From the NCBI GenBank assembly GCA_028281215.1, contig JANQKH010000875.1:1-7914 (forward strand): a stretch of DNA of 7,914 bases. The letters run 5' to 3'. Position numbers and translations under genes: made by a program. The notes under the pieces were generated by a model. The model was not told the origin of the DNA, made no database searches, and saw nothing but the letters and a program-made list of their open reading frames with translations. Below are positions 1 to 6,026 of this stretch, one piece after another (positions within the stretch are counted from its first letter, which is position 1; every line of letters begins with the position of its first letter). This stretch comes from Phycisphaeraceae bacterium. GTDB lineage: Bacteria; Planctomycetota; Phycisphaerae; Phycisphaerales; Phycisphaeraceae.

Positions 1-750
1 ATCCGGGCTGGGGTCGGCCGTCGTGTTGCCAGGCTTGCCGTTTTCAGCGAAAGCTGCGCCGGTGGTCGGGATGTCACCGATGGCCGGCAGGGGGGTGTCA
101 AAGTTGGTGATGGCACCGGCGGTAAATGAAGAGCGTGAGGTGATCGATTCACCACGCGGCATTGAATTGGTAGATGGTACCCGAAAGAAAACACCGTTTA
201 CATTGGACGTGTGTTTCCATCGGTGCGCCGAGTCAAGATCCCGCGCGTGGGTAACGGTGGTTTCATCAAACCATGTGCCTTCGGCATTGCCGTCTTTGGT
301 CGCGCCGTCTTTGGCGTAGGAACGCTTGTCCAATCTTGCGACGGGAATGACCGGTTCATGTTCCCCGCCGCCCGATGGCATCAGCAGCACCGTCAGCAGC
401 GCCACCAGCACCAAACCCGCGGCGGTGAGCAATGCTTTGCCTTGAGGTGAAACGGGAATCGGAAAGGCCAGGGGTTGTGTGGTGTGATCGGATGGGCCGT
501 CATCTGAATCCGGTGTGATCGGCTTACTCAATTGCGTCAGCAGCGCGGCGCGTTTGGCATCGCTGAGAACCGGCGCAGGTTGCGCGTTGATACCTTCTTT
601 TAGCAAGCCGACGGTGACGCGCATGTCGCCGACCTTGTCATGGCAACTGTCGCACGCATCGAGATGCGCTTCCAGTTCGATGCGCTCGGCTTCATTCATT
701 TCGTCAAACAAGTACTGAGCCAGTTTCATTTCAGCCTGTTCACAGTGCAT
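1..750 (-). CDS. Zinc-finger membrane anti-sigma factor, C-terminus cut by window edge
   Basis: Partial gene; 250 codons are visible and the frame stays open to base 1. The N-terminal domain has Cys3 and then H29-x3-C33-x2-C36, the zinc-binding pattern of the zf-HC2 anti-sigma domain that clamps ECF sigma factors in the cytoplasm. A hydrophobic stretch at about residues 105-124 should be a single membrane span. It is followed by a Ser/Thr/Pro/Gly-rich, probably extracytoplasmic region up to the cut. The ATG at 750 has AGGAG (758-762) 7 bases upstream, so the start is secure. It begins 22 bases after the stop of the ECF sigma gene, the usual order for a co-transcribed sigma/anti-sigma pair. 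The missing C-terminus may carry a sensor or, as in some planctomycete homologues, a vWA-type domain; that part is a guess. The family role is known; regulation of this particular sigma factor is inferred from adjacency. Confidence 0.85.
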   Translation of the reverse strand, partial: MHCEQAEMKLAQYLFDEMNEAERIELEAHLDACDSCHDKVGDMRVTVGLLKEGINAQPAPVLSDAKRAALLTQLSKPITPDSDDGPSDHTTQPLAFPIPVSPQGKALLTAAGLVLVALLTVLLMPSGGGEHEPVIPVARLDKRSYAKDGATKDGNAEGTWFDETTVTHARDLDSAHRWKHTSNVNGVFFRVPSTNSMPRGESITSRSSFTAGAITNFDTPLPAIGDIPTTGAAFAENGKPGNTTADPSPD

Positions 751-772
751 GACGAGGCTCCTGTCTGCGGGT

Positions 773-1537
773 CTAAATCACCCCTGCGGTTTTGAGTCGG
801 CGTGACAACTCCGCCAACCCCTGATTGATCCGATAGCCCACGTTTCCAATGCTTACCCCGGTGATCTCACTGATCTGTCGAATGGTCATACCCTGCATCA
901 GTTTGAGCAGCACAGCCTCTTTCTGATGCTCCGGCAGACGATGCAGTTCTTCAATCGCGCGCTGGCAGGCTTCACGATGTTCGAGCTGCCCCAACGCATC
1001 GGCGCCGTCGCCTGGTGAGGCATCGTGAAGCGACGGTGACGATGCCGATTGCAGGCCGTCGACCGTACCGGCGTCGACGGCGTCTTGCACGACGCGTGCC
1101 TGGCCGTCTTTGCGAACTTTTCTTTTTCGTAACGTGTCCATGGTCAGGTTGTGGGCCACTTTATAAAGCCAGGTTTGCACGTTGCGGACCGCGCCCTCGC
1201 CATGCTTACCGACATAGCGATGCAGTCGAAGGAACGCATCCTGCACAATGTCCTCCACCTCCGGGTCGTTCGGCCGAAGCAGTTGGCCAACGTACCGAAG
1301 CAGGGCGGACTCGAATTGCGGCACAATCTCGCTAAAGTCCATACGCTGGTTGTTCGCGTCGTTACCGACCGCGCTGGCCTCCGACGCCGCCAATGGAGGG
1401 GCTTCGGGGCGTTGATCTTTCTGCTCGCCGGTTGCACCGTCCGTCGGATGGGCCGGCCGATGGGTCTGGGGCAGACCTGCTTCCGGGCTTTCCGCGGACG
1501 GCCGCCGGGTCGGTTCTTCGCTCGGCGGTTGCGTCAT
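773..1537 (-). CDS. ECF-type RNA polymerase sigma factor with disordered N-terminal extension
   Basis: A sigma-70 family protein of the ECF group, 254 residues from the ATG at 1537. Region 2 spans about residues 68-140. It includes the core-binding helix around DIVQDAFLRLHR (96-107) and the -10 recognition helix around TWLYKVAHNLTMDTLRKRK (122-140). Region 4 spans about 188-250, with LPEHQKEAVLLK followed by a helix-turn-helix at about 217-241 that reads the -35 element. The first 65 residues are Pro/Glu/Ala-rich and probably disordered, making the protein longer than a usual ECF factor (about 170-200). The region 2-4 linker (141-188) is also long. The frame extends to a GTG at 1561, but no Shine-Dalgarno precedes it. 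The ATG at 1537 has AGGG 3 bases upstream and AGGAAAG further up, both imperfect. A later ATG at 1342 would remove the extension. It lies upstream of a zf-HC2 anti-sigma gene, so it is probably held at the membrane until signalled. Confidence 0.88.
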   Translation of the reverse strand: MTQPPSEEPTRRPSAESPEAGLPQTHRPAHPTDGATGEQKDQRPEAPPLAASEASAVGNDANNQRMDFSEIVPQFESALLRYVGQLLRPNDPEVEDIVQDAFLRLHRYVGKHGEGAVRNVQTWLYKVAHNLTMDTLRKRKVRKDGQARVVQDAVDAGTVDGLQSASSPSLHDASPGDGADALGQLEHREACQRAIEELHRLPEHQKEAVLLKLMQGMTIRQISEITGVSIGNVGYRINQGLAELSRRLKTAGVI

Positions 1538-1567
1538 GAACCCTGCCGCTTTCCTGGTCACATGAGA

Positions 1568-1594
1568 TTAGACGCGTCAGACGGAAAATGTTCT
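1568..1594 (-). promoter_or_regulatory. Possible ECF-type promoter of the sigma/anti-sigma operon
   Basis: On the minus strand, AGAACATT (1587-1594) is followed about 14 bases later by TCTAA (within GTCTAA, 1568-1573). This resembles the E. coli sigma-E type pattern (GGAACTT, then about 16 bases, then TCTGA/TCTAA), with a slightly short spacer. Transcription from here would begin near 1560, giving a leader of a little over 20 bases before the ATG at 1537. It would fit autoregulation, common for ECF factors. The match is imperfect and found by eye. Confidence 0.3.
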
Positions 1595-1728
1595 AAATTT
1601 GTTGCGCAGCCACCGCGCGTTTTTCTCCGTCGAACGACCATGAGCCGATCGATTCCTATTCTAACCCTTGGGGCGTACAGATCGGCTTTCGCGCAATCTC
1701 AGACATGTGAATTCGGTTATTCAGCCGG

Positions 1729-1757
1729 TTGACGGGCGGGCTGGCGATTCCTAGCAT
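1729..1757 (+). promoter_or_regulatory. Sigma70-like promoter for tRNA-Gln
   Basis: TTGACG (1729-1734) and TAGCAT (1752-1757) are separated by exactly 17 bases. The -35 matches consensus at 5 of 6 positions and the -10 at 4 of 6. The predicted start of transcription is near 1764, about 12 bases before the mature tRNA at 1776, so the precursor has a short 5' leader for RNase P to remove. Confidence 0.65.
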
Positions 1758-1775
1758 TGGCCTTCAACCGACGTA

Positions 1776-1848
1776 TGGGCCGTAGTTCAATTGGCAGAAC
1801 GCTGGTTTCTGGTTCCAGAAGTTGGTGGTTCGAGTCCACCCGGCCCAG
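1776..1848 (+). tRNA. tRNA-Gln, anticodon CTG
   Basis: The 73-base cloverleaf folds by hand. Acceptor stem 1776-1782 pairs with 1841-1847 over 7 bp and includes the U1-A72 pair typical of tRNA-Gln. D stem GTTC/GAAC is 1785-1788 with 1797-1800. The anticodon stem is 1802-1806 with 1814-1818, and the anticodon CTG is at 1809-1811 after T33. The T stem GGTGG/CCACC (1824-1828 with 1836-1840) encloses TTCGAGT. The discriminator base is G1848. The anticodon reads CAG glutamine codons. The innermost anticodon-stem pair (31:39) is T-T, the only mismatch. CCA is not encoded (GTTG follows), so a CCA-adding enzyme must complete the end. It has its own promoter upstream and a terminator immediately downstream. 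Confidence 0.96.
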
Positions 1849-1851
1849 TTG

Positions 1852-1884
1852 AGGCGAACGAACTCTCGTTCGCCTGTTTTTTTT
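1852..1884 (+). terminator. Rho-independent terminator of tRNA-Gln
   Basis: A perfect 10-bp inverted repeat (AGGCGAACGA, 1852-1861, and TCGTTCGCCT, 1866-1875) with a 4-base loop is followed by G and eight T residues (1877-1884). It starts 4 bases after the tRNA discriminator base. The T tract is only on the plus-strand side, so the terminator is directional for the tRNA. The same hairpin could weakly affect the convergent hydrolase transcript, whose stop codon is at 1925. Confidence 0.93.
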
Positions 1885-1924
1885 GGAATCCGCGTACGCG
1901 TTACGGCGATCACCATTCAACGCC

Positions 1925-3454
1925 CTATGGATGCACGCGGAGCATGTAGGTTCGCACATCCGCCAGTTCACCCGGTTTCCACGCAGCGTGGACTTGCAAC
2001 GTGTAGACGCCGGTTCGCTTTGGCGTTCCGGACAGCACGCCGGTTTGTTGATCGAAAGACAGGCCGCTGTATTCCGCAAATGTTACCTTGGTGCGGTGGT
2101 CCTGCGGCTTGTGATGGGCGGACAAGTGCCAGAAGATGCGATCGTCCGAGTTGACCGTGAAACGAACCGAGAACGGTTGCTCCACCCGTGAGGCTGGCAG
2201 GGTATTCGGCCCGGTGATGGTTGGTGGTACGCGGCCCTTAATAAACCGCGCCGTCGCCACTCGGCTGGGTTGCATGCCCGGTCGAACGGCGAATGCTTTG
2301 AAGGTCATATTTCGGTCGATGGCAATCGGGGCAGTCCACTTCGGCGAGCGTTTGGTCGGTTCCGTACCATCCATGGTGTAATGCACAGCCGCGTCATCCG
2401 TCGGCATGACGATTTGAATCTGCGTTTTGTCTGTGAACACTCTTCGATTGGGGCGAATCTCGGGGACCGGCGTCGCCGCTTCATACACCAACACTTTCTT
2501 GAACCACAACAAGACGCGATCCGACAGTTCAATTGGCTTACCATCGATGGGCGACGGCGTCGGCGTTTTCAGATCGGGAACATGCACGGCCCGCGCGCCT
2601 TTCCATTTCTTGCGAGGGTGATCGATCTCCAGCGGGAAGTACGTGACACCGGCCGCCTTTGCCGGCTGATCGAGTTTGCTCACGCCACCGATGCCGACGT
2701 AGGTGCAAATAGCAGGTGTAGCAGGTGACAGGTTGTTCTCAAATTGATTGAAGTCGGCTTGCAGGGCTTGAATGCGCGCGGAGCACGAGCTGTAAATTGG
2801 ACGAGGATGATGCATGGGCAACGCGGGACGCAGGTTGCCCTTTTTGTCCGGCCGCGCGATGCGTCGAAGGATTATCTCGTTGCGTTCGTGCGTAATCGGC
2901 AGCCATTCAGTTGTAGCGCTTTTTGTGCCGAGTTCCAGTAAATCGCCCGGTTCGCAGAAGGTGGCGGAGGAGGAAAGCCATCCGCCCGCTGAGAAACCCC
3001 ACGCGCCCATCCGGTTGGGATTGATGTGATATTTCCGGGCGTTCTTGCGCAGGAAACGGACGGCCGCGTGATAGTCGTAGAACACTTGTGGGAAAATATC
3101 CCTGCCGAGGATGTAATTCAGATTGCCGACGGCGAACCCTTGCTGCAAGGCTTTGTGCATGGCGTCCTTGCAGAAGTTCTGATCCTTGTCGCCTCCCCCG
3201 TAGCCGCCGCCGTGGACGAACAGGATGAATGGATACCGCTGATCGGGCTTGGCATCCTTTGGCCAGTGAACGTTCAGCTTGACCCAGCGGTCTTCCACGG
3301 CGCCGGTGATGCGGTTCGGCCGATAGGTTACGTCCAAGGCGTTGTGAGCATGAGGAATGGGTTTGGCATCGCGGTACCGTGCGTCCGCCGCAAAGGTCGG
3401 AAGACACACAATCACCGCAGCGATGGCCGGCTGGATGAATTGCCAAGCACGCAT
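1925..3454 (-). CDS. Secreted alpha/beta hydrolase (esterase-like) with chitobiase-type and Ig-like C-terminal domains
   Basis: A 509-residue exported protein. Residues 1-24 form a signal peptide (short basic start, hydrophobic core, cleavage near FAADA). The alpha/beta hydrolase domain covers about 40-322. It has the oxyanion motif HGGG (81-84) and the nucleophile elbow G153-F-S155-A-G157-G, as in esterase/lipase families related to feruloyl esterases and carboxylesterases. His291 is a plausible catalytic His. The acid is unclear; Asp262 is a candidate. About 80 residues lie between the nucleophile strand and the next core strand, longer than usual. Residues 330-407 resemble the chitobiase/beta-hexosaminidase C-terminal fold, with the hallmark YTMDGTEPT (359-367). 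Residues 410-509 resemble a putative Ig (He_PIG) domain, with LSFDQQTGVLSGTP (465-478). The likely role is ester cleavage on extracytoplasmic polysaccharide or similar; the substrate is unknown. AAGGAG (3463-3468) lies 8 bases before the ATG. It is the last gene of a minus-strand run, 67 bases after the TPR gene. Confidence 0.85.
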   Translation of the reverse strand: MRAWQFIQPAIAAVIVCLPTFAADARYRDAKPIPHAHNALDVTYRPNRITGAVEDRWVKLNVHWPKDAKPDQRYPFILFVHGGGYGGGDKDQNFCKDAMHKALQQGFAVGNLNYILGRDIFPQVFYDYHAAVRFLRKNARKYHINPNRMGAWGFSAGGWLSSSATFCEPGDLLELGTKSATTEWLPITHERNEIILRRIARPDKKGNLRPALPMHHPRPIYSSCSARIQALQADFNQFENNLSPATPAICTYVGIGGVSKLDQPAKAAGVTYFPLEIDHPRKKWKGARAVHVPDLKTPTPSPIDGKPIELSDRVLLWFKKVLVYEAATPVPEIRPNRRVFTDKTQIQIVMPTDDAAVHYTMDGTEPTKRSPKWTAPIAIDRNMTFKAFAVRPGMQPSRVATARFIKGRVPPTITGPNTLPASRVEQPFSVRFTVNSDDRIFWHLSAHHKPQDHRTKVTFAEYSGLSFDQQTGVLSGTPKRTGVYTLQVHAAWKPGELADVRTYMLRVHP

Positions 3455-3521
3455 GCGAAGCTCTCCTTAGATTACGAACACATAAGGATTGTCGATTCGG
3501 CAGAAAGGTAACGCGGTCGCT

Positions 3522-4607
3522 TCAGGGCGTGGTTTTCGTGGCGCTCTGTTTCTTAAGTTCTTCAATCTTCTTCTTGTATTGCGCCGCTTCAACGCGACGA
3601 CCCGTCGCTTCGAGAATGGTGGTGTGGTTGAGCAGCGCCACCATATGGAAGGGATGGGTCTCGCCGAGCTTCTTGCGAAAAATAGAAATCGCCAGTCGGC
3701 TGAACGCCTCAGCGGATTTGAAATCCCGGGTCAGGAGATGAAGCCGACTTAACGTGTAAGCGGTTTGTCCGACGGCGACGTGATCGAATCCTTGTTTCAG
3801 GCCGCGTATGGAATGTGCTTTTTCAATTAGCGGCAACGCCTTTTTGAAATCGCGTGTGAACTCGTAAAGTTTCGACTTGTCCTGCAAAGCTTGCGCGTGC
3901 GCGAGGCTGTCGGGAGCGCGCTTTTCTACGGCAGCCAACATCTTGTTGAACCACGTCTCGGCGTCTTTGAATTTTTTCTGCGCGAGCGTCGTGTTGCCCA
4001 TGTCACGGTAGGTCTGACTGAGCACGGGGTCGTCCGGTTCCAGTCGCTTCTCGCGGATACGCAGCGCGTTGGTGAGATGGGCTTCCGCCTTATCGTGCCG
4101 TCCGCGCTGTTGTTCGATGGCGGCGAGATTGCTTAACACCGCAGCGACGCTCAGATGTTCCTTCCCAAAGTGAGCCTCGGCGATTTTGAGCATCCACCGG
4201 GAGTTCTCGATCGCTTTGTCGAATTGCTTGGTGGCGCGGTGCACCAGGCCGAGATTTTGTAGCGTCGCCAGCAGATCCGGGTGAAACCGATCGTTGAGTT
4301 GGACGATGATGTCGCGAGCCTGGGTGAGTGCGTGTTCCGCTTCCCTGTATTGCCCCAGTTGAGCGTGGGCGGCGCCGAGATGGTCCAAGGCGGCGGCGTA
4401 AATCTGACTGGCCTCGTCCTTCTCCTTGGCGATTGCAGCAGCGCCTTGAAAACGTTTGGCGGCCACATCAAATCGTTTCGCGGCGAACGCTTCCTTGCCT
4501 TCACGCATCGCGCGATCGTAAGGTGTGTCCAACGGTTGCAGTGCTACTGCCGTCGAAACCGTGCAGATTACACAGACAATCATCATCCACGCATGGGTTC
4601 GTGACAT
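3522..4607 (-). CDS. Secreted tetratricopeptide repeat protein
   Basis: 361 residues from the ATG at 4607. Residues 1-24 look like a signal peptide (MSRTH, then a hydrophobic run, cleavage near AVALQ), so the protein is probably exported. The rest is almost entirely helical TPR repeats at about 31-62, 71-104, 113-146, 155-188, 197-230, 239-270, 281-314 and 323-351. The spacing is mostly about 42 residues, as in kinesin-light-chain-type TPRs. Helix landmarks such as LGAAHAQLGQYREAE and LSNLAAIEQQRGRHDKAE are clear. TPR arrays bind other proteins and have no enzymatic role of their own; no other domain is visible, and the tail is a Lys-rich helix. The frame stays open to 4688, which would overlap the upstream membrane-protein gene by 11 bases. 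The ATG at 4607 is preferred because it has GAGGTG 5 bases upstream and begins the signal peptide. The partner is unknown. Confidence 0.85.
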   Translation of the reverse strand: MSRTHAWMMIVCVICTVSTAVALQPLDTPYDRAMREGKEAFAAKRFDVAAKRFQGAAAIAKEKDEASQIYAAALDHLGAAHAQLGQYREAEHALTQARDIIVQLNDRFHPDLLATLQNLGLVHRATKQFDKAIENSRWMLKIAEAHFGKEHLSVAAVLSNLAAIEQQRGRHDKAEAHLTNALRIREKRLEPDDPVLSQTYRDMGNTTLAQKKFKDAETWFNKMLAAVEKRAPDSLAHAQALQDKSKLYEFTRDFKKALPLIEKAHSIRGLKQGFDHVAVGQTAYTLSRLHLLTRDFKSAEAFSRLAISIFRKKLGETHPFHMVALLNHTTILEATGRRVEAAQYKKKIEELKKQSATKTTP

Positions 4608-4612
4608 GCTTA

Positions 4613-4618
4613 CACCTC
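4613..4618 (-). promoter_or_regulatory. Ribosome binding site deciding the TPR gene start
   Basis: GAGGTG on the minus strand with a 5-base spacer (TAAGC) to the ATG at 4607. The other in-frame starts, 4634 and 4688, have no comparable site, and only the 4607 start puts the signal peptide at the N-terminus. Confidence 0.6.
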
Positions 4619-4677
4619 GTGATGGTTGTTGCATTGTACCGCCGATGCGGGAAACGCCCGCAAGGACATCGACGCGG

Positions 4678-5127
4678 TTATACGTCATATTTCCATCTCA
4701 GCACGTCGACCATTGCCATCAGGTGATCCTCGAAGGCGAACCAGGCAATGAGGCTGAAAGTCCCCCAGCAGATCGCCAACCCGAGACGATGTTTTCCCTT
4801 GATGCGAACGGCGAGGATGGTCAGCACCGGTCCACCAATCAGCAGGGCGACGAATGGATAAAACGTCGGTTGATGCATCCACGCCCAGATCAGTTGCAAC
4901 AGATGCGCGCGAGGCGGATGCCATGTGGGTGCGACCCACCAGGTCAACAGCATCGCGCCTTGCAGCAGGGTAATTGCGATGGTGCACTTGGCGGCGAACC
5001 AGCGTTTGTGCCGGGGTTTGATCAGTTTGCCGCGGCGATCTGTGATCGTTCGCTCGCGCGGGCGCGCTGTTTTCTTTCCACTGGCCCGCTTGGAATTGTT
5101 GCGCTTCTTGGCCGAAACGGTGGGCAT
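4678..5127 (-). CDS. Small membrane protein with basic N-terminal tail, function unknown
   Basis: 149 residues; I do not recognise the family. The first 43 residues are strongly basic (Lys/Arg clusters such as SAKKRNNSKR and GKKTARPRER) and probably disordered and cytoplasmic. Three hydrophobic segments follow at about 47-66, 87-108 and 115-132, giving a three-span membrane protein with Trp-rich loops (TWW, WAW). The ending is Asp/Trp-rich and short. The ATG at 5127 is the first possible start, because an in-frame TGA lies 18 bases upstream. The upstream sequence has no good Shine-Dalgarno. The gene sits 47 bases after the isomerase-like gene and 70 bases before the TPR gene on the same strand, so it is probably co-transcribed with them. 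No catalytic motif is visible. The basic tail could contact nucleic acid or acidic lipids; this is speculation. Confidence 0.65.
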   Translation of the reverse strand: MPTVSAKKRNNSKRASGKKTARPRERTITDRRGKLIKPRHKRWFAAKCTIAITLLQGAMLLTWWVAPTWHPPRAHLLQLIWAWMHQPTFYPFVALLIGGPVLTILAVRIKGKHRLGLAICWGTFSLIAWFAFEDHLMAMVDVLRWKYDV

Positions 5128-5174
5128 GAGATCTTTGTCGGTTCATCGTGACGGACTGGTCGAATTCCAGCACA

Positions 5175-5963
5175 TTACATGCTGATGGCACCGGCTTCCC
5201 ACGCGTGTTTCGCTAGTGATGCGGCGGCGAACGGATTCTCCAACCCGCGCAGGTCAAGCACGACCGGTCCCGTGCGCCCGGTCGCCAGGTCCAGCGACAG
5301 GCGGTAGGTCAGCACGTCGAGGTTGCCTTCGCCGACGGCGCAGCGCACCGCGCTGTCATTGATGTCACTGAGCCGGGCGACACCCATGTTTCGGCCGAGT
5401 TTCTGCGCTGCTTCAACAGCGTTGATCTCCTTGGCCAACAATGCGGCCGGATCGAACCCCGCTTTGACCGAGGTGTTGTCGACGGCTTCCAGCCAATCGA
5501 TGAGCGCGTTCAGGTTGCTTTCATGATGCACGGCGAGGATGACACTGTGTCCGTCGGCTGCTTCGGCGAGTGCGGATTTGACGTCTTCGGTCACCTCCGC
5601 CACAGGCAGGCCGATGCTGACCGGTATGCGGCCAAGGTCGGCGGCAAGGGTGATCGCGGACAGACAGGCTGAGACAGCGCGGTCGACGAATTCACTCTCG
5701 GTGAAGTGTCGCTTGAGGATAAAAAGGTCAAGACCCGCCAGTTGCATGTCATGTCGGGCAAGCAGGCCGAGCAGGTCTTTGCGGGCTCGTTGGGTCAGGT
5801 CGCGCGGGCGAATGCCCGAAAGCGTCGCATCGAGTTGCACCGCGTCGAAGCCGAGTTTTCGAGCACGTTCAATGGCGCCGCGCACCGTACCGTCGCCAGC
5901 GGCTACCAAAGGTTTGATCGCCGGCGCCAGACGCAAGTCCGAACCGTGTGTCAGAATCGACAT
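5175..5963 (-). CDS. Sugar phosphate isomerase/epimerase-like TIM-barrel protein
   Basis: 262 residues, close to the usual length for the xylose-isomerase-like TIM-barrel (AP endonuclease 2) family. The family signature is seen in GFDAVQLDA (38-46), the helix and strand through LLARHDMQLAGLDLF (67-81), and the late strand region GVARLSDIND (194-203) followed by VGEGNLDV (210-217), equivalent to the family's HxxD...GEGxxD block. Members interconvert sugars or inositols using a divalent metal held by Glu, Asp, His and Glu. Here the usual Glu of LALE-type strands aligns with His146 (LAVHHE), Asp171 is kept, the His of HxxD is Arg197, and the final Glu is Asp237. Catalysis by the standard mechanism is therefore doubtful. 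The ATG at 5963 is the first start after an in-frame TAG, and no Shine-Dalgarno precedes it. The gene lies 63 bases after the ELM1-family gene on the same strand. The fold call is firm; the reaction and substrate are unknown. Confidence 0.8.
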   Translation of the reverse strand: MSILTHGSDLRLAPAIKPLVAAGDGTVRGAIERARKLGFDAVQLDATLSGIRPRDLTQRARKDLLGLLARHDMQLAGLDLFILKRHFTESEFVDRAVSACLSAITLAADLGRIPVSIGLPVAEVTEDVKSALAEAADGHSVILAVHHESNLNALIDWLEAVDNTSVKAGFDPAALLAKEINAVEAAQKLGRNMGVARLSDINDSAVRCAVGEGNLDVLTYRLSLDLATGRTGPVVLDLRGLENPFAAASLAKHAWEAGAISM

Positions 5964-5969
5964 GGAGTC

Positions 5970-5975
5970 ATTCTA
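5970..5975 (-). promoter_or_regulatory. Possible -10 element for a leaderless isomerase-like transcript
   Basis: TAGAAT on the minus strand matches the -10 consensus TATAAT at 5 of 6 positions. It lies exactly 6 bases before the ATG at 5963, so transcription would start at or next to the start codon. No Shine-Dalgarno is present. I see no convincing -35 element. Confidence 0.3.
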
Positions 5976-6026
5976 GAAGACACACCATCGACCTGCATGT
6001 GGCAGGAGCAAACTTGAATGATCGAA

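Noticed and set aside
1604..1624. Short GCGC repeat followed by five T residues on the plus strand
   Set aside because: The stem is only 4 bp and there is no plus-strand gene upstream that would need a terminator here.
1151..1732. Plus-strand open frame of 193 codons
   Set aside because: It lies opposite the sigma factor gene, has no recognisable domain, and is explained by codon bias of the real gene on the other strand.
1717..2079. Minus-strand open frame of 120 codons
   Set aside because: It runs antisense through the tRNA-Gln and its terminator; the stretch resembling VDSNHQLLEPETSVLPIELRP is the well-known false protein produced by translating a tRNA gene backwards.
2907..3446. Minus-strand open frame of 179 codons in another frame of the hydrolase
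   Set aside because: Composition is Arg-rich and without motifs; it overlaps the well-supported hydrolase frame completely.
3026..3511. Plus-strand open frame of 161 codons
   Set aside because: It lies antisense to the hydrolase N-terminus, which has a signal peptide, catalytic motifs and a strong ribosome binding site.
4525..5151. Plus-strand open frame of 208 codons
   Set aside because: It is antisense to the small membrane protein and TPR start, with no domain; the minus-strand frames have better start and hydrophobic-segment evidence.
4685..5191. Minus-strand open frame of 168 codons overlapping the small membrane protein
   Set aside because: It is a frame-shifted, Arg/Ser-rich reading without membrane spans; it overlaps the isomerase-like stop, while the 149-residue frame has clean hydrophobic segments.
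5992..6006. Hairpin CCTGC-ATGTG-GCAGG between the ELM1-family and isomerase-like genes
   Set aside because: The stem is only 5 bp and no T tract follows on either strand, so there is no support for a terminator.
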